Assembly: GCA_024195265.1 (NCBI GenBank)
Contig: JAJLRJ010000006.1
Location: 28,188,852-28,252,851, forward strand
DNA: 64,000 nucleotides
Reading direction: 5' to 3'
Origin: Dendrophyllia cribrosa
Lineage: Eukaryota; Cnidaria; Anthozoa; Scleractinia; Dendrophylliidae
Positions 54,044-64,000 of this stretch are shown here, in pieces (the first letter of the stretch is position 1; each line of letters begins with the position of its first letter). The notes below the pieces were generated by a model. The model did not search any database, was not told where the DNA came from, and worked only from the letters and a program-made list of their open reading frames with translations. The position numbers were made by a program, and so were the translations under genes.

Positions 54044-54953
54044 TCAGTAAAAGACACTTGTATACTGTGCAACTCTTGTTTTATTTTCGTTTTTTGAAAA
54101 TACATTAATGAGAGTTGTTAGTTCGCTGAGTTTCGCCTTTAGTGTACAAAGTTCATTGCTAGGCTTCTTATGCTTGGCAGGTTTCTGCTGTTCGGCAGGT
54201 TTCTGCTGTCTGGCGTGTTTCTGCTGTCTGTTACGGCGGAACTTGGATCTGCTTGTCGCGTTCCGGACCTTCCTTTCTGCTTGCTCACGTTTCTCTTTTT
54301 CAGGATACATGTTTGCGAGCTGTTTCTTGAGACTGGTGATGGTCTCAGTATCTGCGCTCTCGTTTTTTTTCCTGCTGGCGGATCATGAGTCGGAGGAGGT
54401 CCTGTTCTGCTTTGTGGTAAATCTGTTTAACGGCAGCGGAGAACTCTGGGTCTGGTCTGACATGTGGCGTAGGCCGGTACTGGAGACCAACAGGGCACGA
54501 GTTTTCGCTGGCAAATTTTCTCAGGACAGACAGGGATTTCTTAGTCTTAACGCGTCTCGTTTCAAGGGAAGCGATTTTGTTCCTCAGTACTGGGAAGCTC
54601 TCTGTGGTCTTTGGACGCTTGGGAGCTGGCTGTGAGGATGGGCGGTCTACCTCGGATTCTGACAATGTCCGCTTCAGTGGGGACCGTATTGGAGAGATCG
54701 GCGCTGGAACTTGGCTGTCTCTCATTTCTGCTAATATGGCTGCGACAGAGTCGTCGTCTTGAGTGGCGATAGAGTTCTGAGAAGAACTATTCATTTTGCG
54801 AGACCGGTTTCGGAAATCTACGTGGTTTCCTTCGTCAGTTGCGTTTGTGTGCTCGTTAAGTGAGAGCAAATCAAGTGTTCTTGCAATCGCAGAGCGGCTG
54901 TTTATATAGCCCAGTAGTAGCGTCATATGTAGAAAGCAACCAATTAGAAGCAA
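54044..54953 (-). CDS. PLE3 N-terminal extension (two frames)
   Basis: Two overlapping minus frames (54953-54345, 54310-54044). The first has a Ser/Pro/Lys-rich, disorder-like region (SPLKRTLSESEVDRP, PAPKRPKTTE) followed by VLRNKIASLETRRVKTKKSL and CPVGLQYRPTPHVRPDPEF. The second is Lys/Arg/Gln-rich (EKREQAERKVRNATSRSKF). It aligns in layout and motifs with the PLE2 extension (KTCPKALRYSARANIPADEQ). The basic composition suggests nucleic-acid or nuclear targeting. Confidence 0.55.
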
Positions 54954-55203
54954 GTAAATTTCGATCCGTTACGCTACATGCACATTGTGGCTGTATTGTT
55001 TGTGCGAACAATGCATGGTGTGCACTATGCAAATATGGATCGGATTGTAGCTGCTTCGCAGGAACCTCTTAGTAATTATTTCCATGTGATGTGAGTAAAA
55101 GTAATTTTCAACAGTAATTCTGGCCAAAATGTAGACTTTCTAAGTCTTGTTAGCCGGAAAAATGGAGTTGTCATACCATGAAGAAGGCAGCACCAAAGGG
55201 GGG

Positions 55204-55499
55204 ACTCCCATATAAAAATGACGAGGGTGCTCGTCGCACCTTTTAGGAGTCAAAATTTGGAGATTGGTACCGCTTATAGGGTACTGAAATCTAAAATAAC
55301 CACCGTTAGAATTATCGCGGTACCTTTTAGGGTATGAGCCGAAAAAATATGACAGAATATGACATGTGTTGTTTTAGAATTGGTACCTCTTAGGGGTAAA
55401 AATGATTTTGAGCCACGCCCATCAAACGAGATTCTGGTACCTTTTAGGGTGTTTTTCGAAAATTCCCGACGAGCACCCCCGTCATTTTTATATGGGAGT
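55204..55499. mobile_element. MITE with actcccatataaaaatgacg ends
   Basis: 35-bp inverted ends (through gagggtgctcgtcg). Inside, ggtacc(t/g)-cttttaggg recurs four to five times. No target duplication evident. Confidence 0.75.
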
Positions 55500-56272
55500 A
55501 CATAAAAGGAGTACAAAATTGTACTTATTCGGTTCTTTGCTTGATATCGATCAACACACCAGTCAGTAACCTCTATAATATTAATAATAATATTTATTGA
55601 TTTGTATTGCGCAAATATCAATCCAGGGAAAGAAATTTTCATCTGCGCCTTACATCGACTCAACAAAATCCTAAAATCCTAGTACATATTCCAATTAATT
55701 CTTATTCTCAAATTCTAAAATTAATCTTTAAATTAATCCTATTTACAAATCCTTCTTTATGAAAAGAATAATCCAGATATTCCCAGAATAGAACTCCTGA
55801 AAACAAAGCGGCTTTTTACTGACAATCGCACGCCAGATACCGGAAGTTTACTCGCGCGACCCTCGCGCGGACATGGCCAATCATACACGAATTTGAAAGT
55901 AAATTGTTGACATCGAATTGTTATGTAAAACGTACTACTGTCGGATGTTTTCCACATTTAATTCATTTATTTTTTTTCGCATACAAGGTACTGTAACTCG
56001 TTATTCCGTGGTTTGAATCTGTCAACAATTTTCAAGCTCGAAAACAAAGCATCTTTCACTCACCGGCAGGCTGCACGCAGATCGAAATTTATATCGCGCG
56101 AGCTACGCGCTATCGTAGAGGAGCGTTCGGGTAATTTTTTTTTAATTAATTTATATTTTTTTAAATTTTCAATTATTAACTAATTAGAAAAATATTAACT
56201 CCATTTAATATTAATACAATTTAATTAAAGTTACTCCACTCCATCTTTTCCATAATCCAGTTCAGAGTCCAG

Positions 56273-56330
56273 TCCAGAGTCTAGTCAGAGTCCAGTCCAG
56301 GGTCCAGTCCAGAGTCCAGTCTATATTTTC
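56273..56330 (+). repeat. agtccagtccag short tandem repeat
   Basis: About five units of an 11-16 bp agagtccagtcc motif. Confidence 0.75.
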
Positions 56331-56739
56331 CAACTGGCCCCACAAGCCAGAGGGTCGATTTTATTGCACGCATTAGGGGTCCACATTCGTCTTGGAAATT
56401 CACACGTTTAAATAAATCTTAATTAGTTTTCACACATTCCTGTTCGCACCCAATAACCCCTATCTTTCTAAAGTTGTCGTTTCCTGTGGGCAAAAACAGC
56501 CTTAAAAACTATTAATAGGCTCGGAAGCTAGCGATATACAGCATGGTCAGACTGGCACAGAGTAATACAATACAATACAATGGTCAGTTATGATCTTACT
56601 ATAAACAACAAAGAAGTCACTTATCAGCCATTTACAGCTGTAAGTGTATATTTATAGTCAGGTTCTAGTTAACGAGAGTATCTAATTAAAATAATTTAGT
56701 CAGGAGTCATCATTCATCCCCAGCAAAAGCTCAGTATTA

Positions 56740-57890
56740 TTTTCAGTCCATTTTGGACTGTTGTTATCTGAAGACAGGACATTAACATTTTAATTGAATA
56801 CAAAACTTCTAGTAGCTGTTCTGTCTCTCTTGGGTAGTCAGTCCATTCTGGACTGTTGTTATCTGAAGGCAGGACATTAACATTTTAATTGAATACAAAA
56901 CTTCTAGTAGCTGTTCTGTCTCTCTTGGGTAGTCAATCCATTCTGGACTGTTGTTATCTGAAGGCAGGACATTAACATTTTAATTGAATACAAAACTTCT
57001 AGTAGCCGTTCTGTCTCTCTTGGGTAGTCAGTCCATTCTGGACTGTTGTTATCTGAAGGCAGGACATAATAACATTTTAATTGAATACAAAACTTCTAGT
57101 ACTGAGCTGTTCTGTCTCTCTTGGGTAGTCAGTTCATTCTGGACTGTTGTTATCTGATGGCAGAACATTAACATTTTGAATCCAAGACTTCAGTAGCTGT
57201 TGTGTCTCTCTTGGGTAGTCAGTCCATTCTGGACTGTTGTTATCTGAAGGCAGGACATTAACATTTTAATTGAATCTATAAAACTTCAGTACCAACTGTT
57301 CTGTCTCTCTTGGGTAGTCAGTCCATTATGGACTGTTGTTATCTGAAGGCAGGACATTAACATTTTGAATCCAAGACTTCAGTAGCTGTTGTGTCTCTCT
57401 TGGGTAGTCAGTCCATTCTGGACTGTTGTTATCTGAAGGCAGGACATTAACATTTTAATTGAATCTATAAAACTTCAGTACCAACTGTTCTGTCTCTCTT
57501 GGGTAGTCAGTCCATTCTGGACTGTTGTTATCTGAAGGCAGAACATTAACATTTTGAATCCAAGACTTCAGTAGCTGTTCTGTCTCTCTTGGGTAGTCAG
57601 TCCATTCTGGACTGTTGTTATATGAAGGCAGGACATAATTAACATTTTAATTGAATCTATAAAATTTATACCAACTGTTCTGTCTCTCTTGGGTAGTCAG
57701 TCCATTCTGGACTGTTGTTATCTGGAATCAGGGCATTAACATTTTGAATCCAAACTTCTGCTAGCTGTTCTGTCTCTATTGGGTAGTCAGTCCATTCTGG
57801 ACTGTTGTTATCTGGAATCAGGGCATTAACATTTTGAATCCAAAACTTCTACTAACTGTTCTGTCTTGGGTGGTCAGTTCTTTCTGAACT
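56740..57890 (+). repeat. 90-100 bp minisatellite, about 12 units
   Basis: Each unit runs agtccattctggactgttgt, tatctgaaggcaggacatta, acattttaattgaat, cttctgtctctcttgggtagtc. Unit length alternates between about 90 and 100 bp, by variants with ttgaatccaagacttcag or attgaatctataaaacttc, giving a partial higher-order pattern. cagtccattctggactg is palindromic. Confidence 0.9.
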
Positions 57891-57899
57891 CCACCAAGA

Positions 57900-60090
57900 A
57901 GTCTGAAATGACGTGAAAAAGCAAGTGTCTGTCGAGTGCCTACCACAAAGACCACAAGAAATCGAAAGAGCCTGCCGAAGAAAAAAAGGAAAAGAAAGAA
58001 AGAAAAATCTCTGCATAGCACACTACAGATAGAAAAATCCTGTAGGTCAAACTGTGTAAGTTTAGCATTGATGTGTATATATGCATGTGCCATGCAGGTG
58101 TGTGTCACTAAACTGTGTCTCATTTTTTCACGTTGCAGGTCTAATCTATGAACAATAGGAAACCAATTTTCAGTCTGATATATAAAACCCTTTTATATTT
58201 TCTTTTATTAATTTATAAGACAAAAGTGTTAAGCAATATATTTCTCTCCTTTTAAATTAAGCTTGTTATAAAATAGGTAAATATGATAATACATTCTCTT
58301 CATTTCCTGTCTGACATCAGTTATAAAATGCAACTCTTTAGTCTGAGATGGGGTACCAAATTAAAGCATTTTCAGTATGAAATCTCAGATGGAACAATGC
58401 ACCATGTTGTTCACCAATAAAATTTGATCACTTAGGCTGAACACGAAAACTTAAAACTTGTTTTGCTAAAAACCTGTTAACTGTTCTATTCCTATCTTAT
58501 CTCTAACCTTCTTTAAAAAAAAATGGAAATTACCATCGTGAACCAAAAAAAAAAAACTTTAGAAACATAAACTCTTAAGGTCAGCTTTCGTGGTCAGTAC
58601 TTGAGCTGGACGCTGCTCTTAGCTACCTTCTTGTCTCTCAGGTAGGTGTTTTCTCGCTTCGCTGATCCAGTGCCGTAACAATATCAGACACGTGTTGGTC
58701 TCTTTACTGAAAATATTTGGTGCCCCATTACGTAATGAACCAAGGCAAAAATTAGAAAGGTTTGTATGGAATCATCAGAGCATAACGGTGCCAATATCTC
58801 ACCCCCAAATTGCAATAAGACGCTGATTTTTGGCAAGCGGGCATGTTTCGTCATGCCCTTTCCGAATATCTAATCAAATCCCATAATTTCACAAGTGTGA
58901 CGTCACACTTCGGTACTCTATTGCCCTCCACCAATTCAAGGGCTATATTTGAGATATTTGTCTTCTTGTGCTAGAACCGAAAATATTTTCCCGTTTTCTC
59001 TGTATATATTTGCCATACCGTGTATATATTTCACTATCTCCAGCCAAGACGCTTACAAGAAGCGCTACCCACACTAGCCCCAGAAATTATGACCGGAAAT
59101 GAGAGGCAAACTGTTAAATCGGTGATTTTTCCTTGGGAAAAATTTCAGTGGCTATTCTAGACCTACTTCTAACGGCAACTATACCATCTCTAAAAGTGGC
59201 TAGAAAACTGTTTGTGACAATCCGACCAAACGCCTGTCTATAAACGAACTTGTTGCCGTCTTGTAAAATGAGGAACGATAAATACTGATTTCCTTTCGGT
59301 TCCGACTATTGTGAAACACTGTACAACGTACATTTCGCCACGATGCATTTCTCGTTGTCTACGGCCACTGCCGAGCGAAACGAGCCACCAAATGGAACAC
59401 ATTTAAACGTGGTCCTGCATTCTGATCTTCAAACAATTGTTTCGAAAACTTGATGTAAAACATTATATTTCACGTAGGTTCTTATTGTTGTTCTTCCTTT
59501 CCGTTCAATGTAATCGGCGAACTTGGTCAGTGTTGTGCCGAATTCAGTCTTTTTTTCGATTATGTGCATGTATATTTTAAGAGCGAACGACGCAAATTTT
59601 ACACATTGAACAATAAACTATTTTACAGAAAATTATTAATTTTGTGAGTTTACTTGTGTTGCTGGCTAACTCTTCGCTAGCTCCCACGCAGACATAAAAA
59701 ATGTATGCGTGGGAGGTTAGCTCTTCGCGCGAGACCAAACGTGATCAGATGTCCTTGCGAGTTAAACACCGAAATAACGCGAATAAAAGCGTCTGGAAAA
59801 TATATTCGACAACCAAAAGATGACAAATATAGAGGATTCGTGTTTCGCTCTGCATGCGCTTTGTAAGTCAACACGGGGGAAAAAGCGGTACCGCAAAGAT
59901 TAAAAGCGACACCTTTGAAGTACCAGTCTTGCGAAATGCGGTCTTTTCTTTCAGTTAATGATAAGCCATGGGTAGATTCAATCTACCCTTAGCCTAATTT
60001 GCATATATTTTTTTCCTGGCCAAAGCCCGTCATATACAAACAACACGACAGATCCTTAGAGTCAAATAAAAGCCCGCCAAAAACCTGGGT
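57900..60090. other. Nothing recognised
   Basis: AT-rich DNA with poly-A stretches and short open frames without motifs. Confidence 0.4.
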
Positions 60091-60325
60091 CTGGTCTGGT
60101 CTCCGCTCCCTGATGTAAGCTTACAGGCGGCACGCCCAAGCTTTTGAGGTGATAAGATCCATTTGCCCAGTAGACTAACATTCGCCGGTAACTTTGTTTG
60201 TAGATCAGGAAAATGTTTATGAGCATAGGGGTGTGGTCTCCGCTCTCTCGCGTAAGCTTACAGGCGGCGAACCCAAGCTTCCGAGGTGATGAGCTCCATT
60301 TGCGACAGAATACTAACATTAACTT
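60090..60325. repeat. Tandem duplication of about 134 bp
   Basis: gtctccgctc(c/t)ct, gtaagcttacaggcggc, cccaagcttttgaggtgat and taacatt occur twice in order, at 60098-60183 and 60232-60320. Confidence 0.7.
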
Positions 60326-60929
60326 CTGACTCAACTTTATGTGTTCTAGACTAGGGAAAATTTTACTTATTGACTATTGTATGGTTTCGGAGACAACTGA
60401 AAACGCGATTCCATGTTTTCTGGCCCAGCTAAATCCTTTAAAATTCAAATACGGAAAAGAAAATAAATCCTACCTAAATCAGATTTTAAACATTGCGAAA
60501 GAAATATTTGACAACAAATCGGATCTTCCTTGTGGTGCATGGAAGTCACACTCGCGAAATCGATGGAAACTTTCCTGGAAACGTTCAGTTGCACCAATTA
60601 CGCCTCTTTGACTTTGTTATATGCACTCACATTTATTCCTGCCTGCTACCAGAGACCCTGTCAGAGTAACGTCCGCCATTTTAAACGGGAGGGCAAACAG
60701 GTCATTAAAGTACATTGCTTGTATGGGAAAAAAAGCGGAATACGATGTCAAATAATTCCCCTCAAATTTTACATCTGAAAATTGCTAAATTGTACACTTG
60801 AGATACAAGGTAAAACATTTTTCTTTTATGCGTGTTGTTACTGCCACAGAATGAAAGCCGTTAGTAGGTTATTTAGCACGACATCGTGATTCATATAGCC
60901 TACGTGTAGCCGTACCAAATTGTTTTTTC

Positions 60930-61080
60930 GTCATGTTTGTTTACCGTTGCTATGGAAACGCTGATTAGCATAAAAAGAGCATCGTCCAAAACTATCATCC
61001 AAGCCTAACATCTGGTATCAAATTCAGATTCATTGAGCTAAAGTAAGATTATGTATAAGCGCATTCAAAAAGGGAAGTGT
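60930..61080 (+). repeat. Interspersed repeat R8, copy 1
   Basis: tttaccgttgctatggaaac, gctgattagcat, catctggtatcaa and aaaagggaagtgtg match 63299-63462 directly. Confidence 0.65.
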
Positions 61081-61089
61081 GTTGTTGTT

Positions 61090-61235
61090 TCTGATGTGTA
61101 TTTTGGTGATCTAAGGGAACAAATATCTCAAAGACTTTCTTGGGAAAACTATTCTAAAGGCTTCTTTATACACTTTGCGACTAGCGGGAGTCGTGTTTGG
61201 CCTGTCACTTTTACAATACTGATATCATTTTTTTT
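61090..61235 (+). repeat. Interspersed repeat R9, copy 1
   Basis: ttttggtgatctaagggaac through ggcctgtcacttttacaata is nearly identical to 62553-62677. The 132-codon frame here (61051-61449) is repeat-derived and not called a gene. Confidence 0.65.
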
Positions 61236-61449
61236 GACAGTGCCCCGTTCCGCTACGTTGCACAAGACTATATCCTATTACGGAACGCATGAAGCAAAAC
61301 ACAACTTTACACCAGAATTACACGCTTGTTGTAGAAAAAATACGCAATGTATCTCGAATTCATTGAGAGATACACGAGACCTCCTCTCTACAACACTAAA
61401 AGAGCTGTTCTTTGTGTCAGAAAAAATATCTTACATGCTCAGAAATTAA

Positions 61450-62550
61450 CAAAAAAGCCTCAGTAAGAAACACAACCTAACGTCGGATCGAAACTACACC
61501 AATGCTATTGGTTCAATTAAACGAGCCAATGAGATAACGGAACATTCGATCCTTCCCAAGAGTACAAAAGCGGCAAAGATTTCATGTACAACGGAATAAT
61601 TTCATGATTATTCCGCGAGACATTCACTTATGGGAGCAACTGATGAGGTTCACCTTAGAACCGAAACTCGAGTCTTGCTTAAGAAAGAACGTAAAAGCTA
61701 AGCTATGAAGGCTTTAAAATTCATTTGCGAACTGCAGGAGTCGTGCAGGCCCGTCAACACTTTTTAACTCTGAATGATATTTAATGGACGGGCCCCGTTA
61801 TGCCTCGCATGAGACTACTGCGCTTCCCACGTTTACTACTGCAGGTTTAAACACCATTGAGAGCAGAAGATTTACATGTTCAAAGAACGTAGTGCTCTTA
61901 AAGAAAACCATCTTGCCTGCACAAAAACATAAATATCTAGGAAGCCAAACATTGGCCTGTGACCAGAAGCATAGCTTAAGAAAGAATGTAAGTAATCACT
62001 AGCATCCGTGAGATTTTCAAAACAGATCACCATATCTGTAAAAGGCATGTTGGATGCGATAACGCCATTATGAAACAACGGAGGTCCTTTTAGCTCCATG
62101 AAACACATCTCTAAAGCAGAATAATACAAGGAGCTAAAACATAAACTGCAAAAAGTCTTGATTTCAATAGACACGGCAGCTTCAGACTTGGATCTTAGAC
62201 GCTTACATCCGTGATAAAGATCTACTTTCTCACAAGTCTAGCACACCGCAGACTTTATAAACACTAAATCACGGGCAGAGAGATTTCTGATCCGAGCATT
62301 TTCATAGCAATTGCAAAAATTGCAGCCGTCCACTACTTATCTTGCAACTAAAGTTAGCCAAAGAAGCCCTAACATATGCCAAGAGAGCTAGAACAACGAA
62401 GGCATAGAGAAAGAACAATTCTATAAATGGCTAAACAGCATGAAAACCTCCTGTCAGTTACAGAGATTTATATCCCAAAGATCAAAAAACCAAAGAGTCA
62501 CACAATATCAAACATGCAAAACGGATAGATAATAGTGACTTGTCACAATT
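61450..62550. other. Nothing recognised
   Basis: No gene or clear repeat structure. Several short open frames lack motifs. Confidence 0.4.
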
Positions 62551-62552
62551 CT

Positions 62553-62710
62553 ATTTTGGTGATCTAAGGGAACAAATATCTCGAAGACTTTCTTGGGAAA
62601 ACTATTCTAAAGGCTTCTTTATACACTTTGCGACTAGCGGGAGTCGTGTTTGGCCTGTCACTTTTACAATACTGACCCACAAAAAAAAATACTTGGAGCC
62701 ACCTTAAGGC
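62553..62710 (+). repeat. Interspersed repeat R9, copy 2
   Basis: Copy of 61090-61235, followed by acttggagccacctta, which also ends R8 copy 2 near 63478. R8 and R9 are probably parts of one larger element. Confidence 0.6.
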
Positions 62711-63298
62711 CTTATAAACAGCTTTCCACTGAAACGATTCGTTATGTAATCCTGTCACGTGACATCATCCAGAGTCAAATCCTAATAATTTACTCCGATC
62801 CGCAAAACCACCAGCTGCTAAAAGTAAAAATACAATAGGCTATTTCCGAGTTGCCTTTAGCCTCTCTATCAAAGCGAAACCTTTCATATGAAAATGAGTA
62901 TTCATTCACACAGTGTAGTACACTAAATGGAGAAATTTCAAACAAATTAAAATGTTCGATTTTGAATAAATTGCTGAAACATTTTTAACATGTGTTTTTT
63001 CATGTTTCAAATATAAGCGGTGAAAACATTCCATAGGTCTCACAAAACATCATTAAATTACCACAGAAAGTTTCTTCAGACTTAAATTATTACTCCCTGT
63101 AAATAGCTCTGACTAACTCCTCGGCAATAAAGAGATCGAGCTTTTCATTCAAAGGCAGTTTTAAAAGAGTGAAAACGCCAAGCAAAACTACAGATTAATT
63201 CGTTTGAGGTTTCCCCATTTAGTGTGCAACACTATGTAGATTATAGCGCATTTATTCGCTTGTCGAGGATAGCCCCAAAATCGAAAGATTTTTAGGAA

Positions 63299-63495
63299 AA
63301 ACTGTTTTTCGCCATGTTTGTTTACCGTTGCTATGGAAACGCTGATTAGCATTAAGAGACCATCGTTCAAAACTTTTATCAAGGCCCAACATCTGGTATC
63401 AATTTCAGCTTCATTGAGCTAAAATAAGATTATGTAAAGGCGCATTTAAAAAGGGAAGTGTGACCCCAATAAAACTACTTGGAGCCACCTTAATC
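63299..63495 (+). repeat. Interspersed repeat R8, copy 2
   Basis: Direct copy of 60930-61080, continuing into the acttggagccacctta tail shared with R9 copy 2. Confidence 0.6.
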
Positions 63496-64000
63496 GTCTT
63501 TAAAATTCTTAAATTACTATAAATTAATGTAGTCGCCGTAAACTTTCGCGACATTGGAAAATTTAAAAAAAGCAAAAGACGCGAAAAGATGGTGTTTTGT
63601 GGACGAAATAAGATTAGCTAAGGTTAGATAGAATTCTGGAGATAAGCTTTCTCTAAAATTTTCTGCCGCTAAAATATTCAGCTAAAAGAATCGTAAAGCT
63701 CAAACTGTATTTATTTTTAACATATGACATAGAAAAAAGTACAACGCCAGGTGCCCCTGACGAGAGTTACCAATGATAACGACGTTCCACAAACCGAAGC
63801 TTACGGAAATTTCAAATAAAGTCACCAAGTTTGCTCTGTATTAGTTAATTAAATGCATTTGAAGTAACAAGGGTTTGAAAGTCCATGGGGGGACTTTTTG
63901 CCCACGGCCTACAAAAGTTCATACCATAAGGTAAAGTCTTGAGCAGAAGAAATCGTCTGCTCTTTGTTCGTACGCGTTCTGTAATTTAAATGAATGTGCG
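63496..64000. other. Right edge, nothing recognised
   Basis: AT-rich DNA without a supportable gene. Confidence 0.4.

Larger units (their letters stand above)
52244..55120 (-). mobile_element. PLE3: Penelope-like element
   Basis: Minus-strand element reading from an N-terminal extension near 54953 to the RT end at 52244, with direct 40-bp repeats at both borders. Its order matches PLE2, but without the long inverted frame. Confidence 0.75.

Noticed and set aside
56740..57890. CRISPR-like array
   Set aside because: Units are contiguous tandem copies without unique spacers.
61051..61449. 132-codon open frame
   Set aside because: Most of it is a dispersed repeat found again at 62553; no motif.

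Overview
The window looks like nuclear DNA of a cnidarian, most likely a stony coral or close anthozoan relative. This is an inference from AT-rich sequence, small exons split by GT-AG introns, short-signal-peptide secreted proteins, and a dense load of Penelope-like retroelements, palindromic MITEs, SINEs and minisatellites. There is no bacterial or viral gene organisation. 

The host content is three paralogous genes of one cysteine-rich secreted protein family that I do not recognise. I assembled them exon by exon from splice sites, reading frame and mutual homology. Gene A (minus, 7202 to 3866) has four exons and encodes 207 aa as modelled. Gene B (plus, 8264 to 16943) has seven exons and encodes 398 aa. 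Gene C (minus, 51374 to 20012) has seven exons and encodes 401 aa, spread over 31 kb because its introns are full of transposons. A and B are head to head; B and C are tail to tail. B and C share intron phases (1,2,2,1,2,2), exon 6 length (297 nt), cumulative coding length at several splice junctions, and 26 cysteines in the mature part. The protein is an internal duplication: exons 2-3-4 and 5-6-7 are two copies of a phase-1-bounded three-exon module. B and C end in a hydrophobic tail like a GPI-anchor signal. Gene A has one module and possibly continues beyond the left edge. 

Region by region: 1-3.8 kb, repeats only, including a palindrome with a hammerhead-ribozyme-like core; 3.9-7.2 kb gene A; 8.3-16.9 kb gene B with MITEs and simple repeats in its introns; 17-20 kb a SINE with target-site duplication; 20-51.4 kb gene C. 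Its intron 4 carries a Penelope-like element (567 aa reverse transcriptase plus GIY-YIG endonuclease) inserted next to a decayed RecQ-like helicase. Intron 3 carries a Harbinger-like relic and a CAGT-ended element. Intron 2 (12.6 kb) carries a second Penelope-like RT framed by long inverted repeats and broken by further insertions. Intron 1 carries a MITE with telomere-like repeats and an 80-bp-TIR element. 51.7-55.5 kb holds a Mutator-type palindromic MITE, a third Penelope-like RT, and another MITE. 56.7-57.9 kb is a minisatellite of about 95 bp. From 58 to 64 kb I see only repeats and no supportable gene. 

The most novel content is the duplicated-module gene family. The second and third Penelope-like elements are also notable: both seem to lack the GIY-YIG domain and stop at the same place, after a long N-terminal extension.
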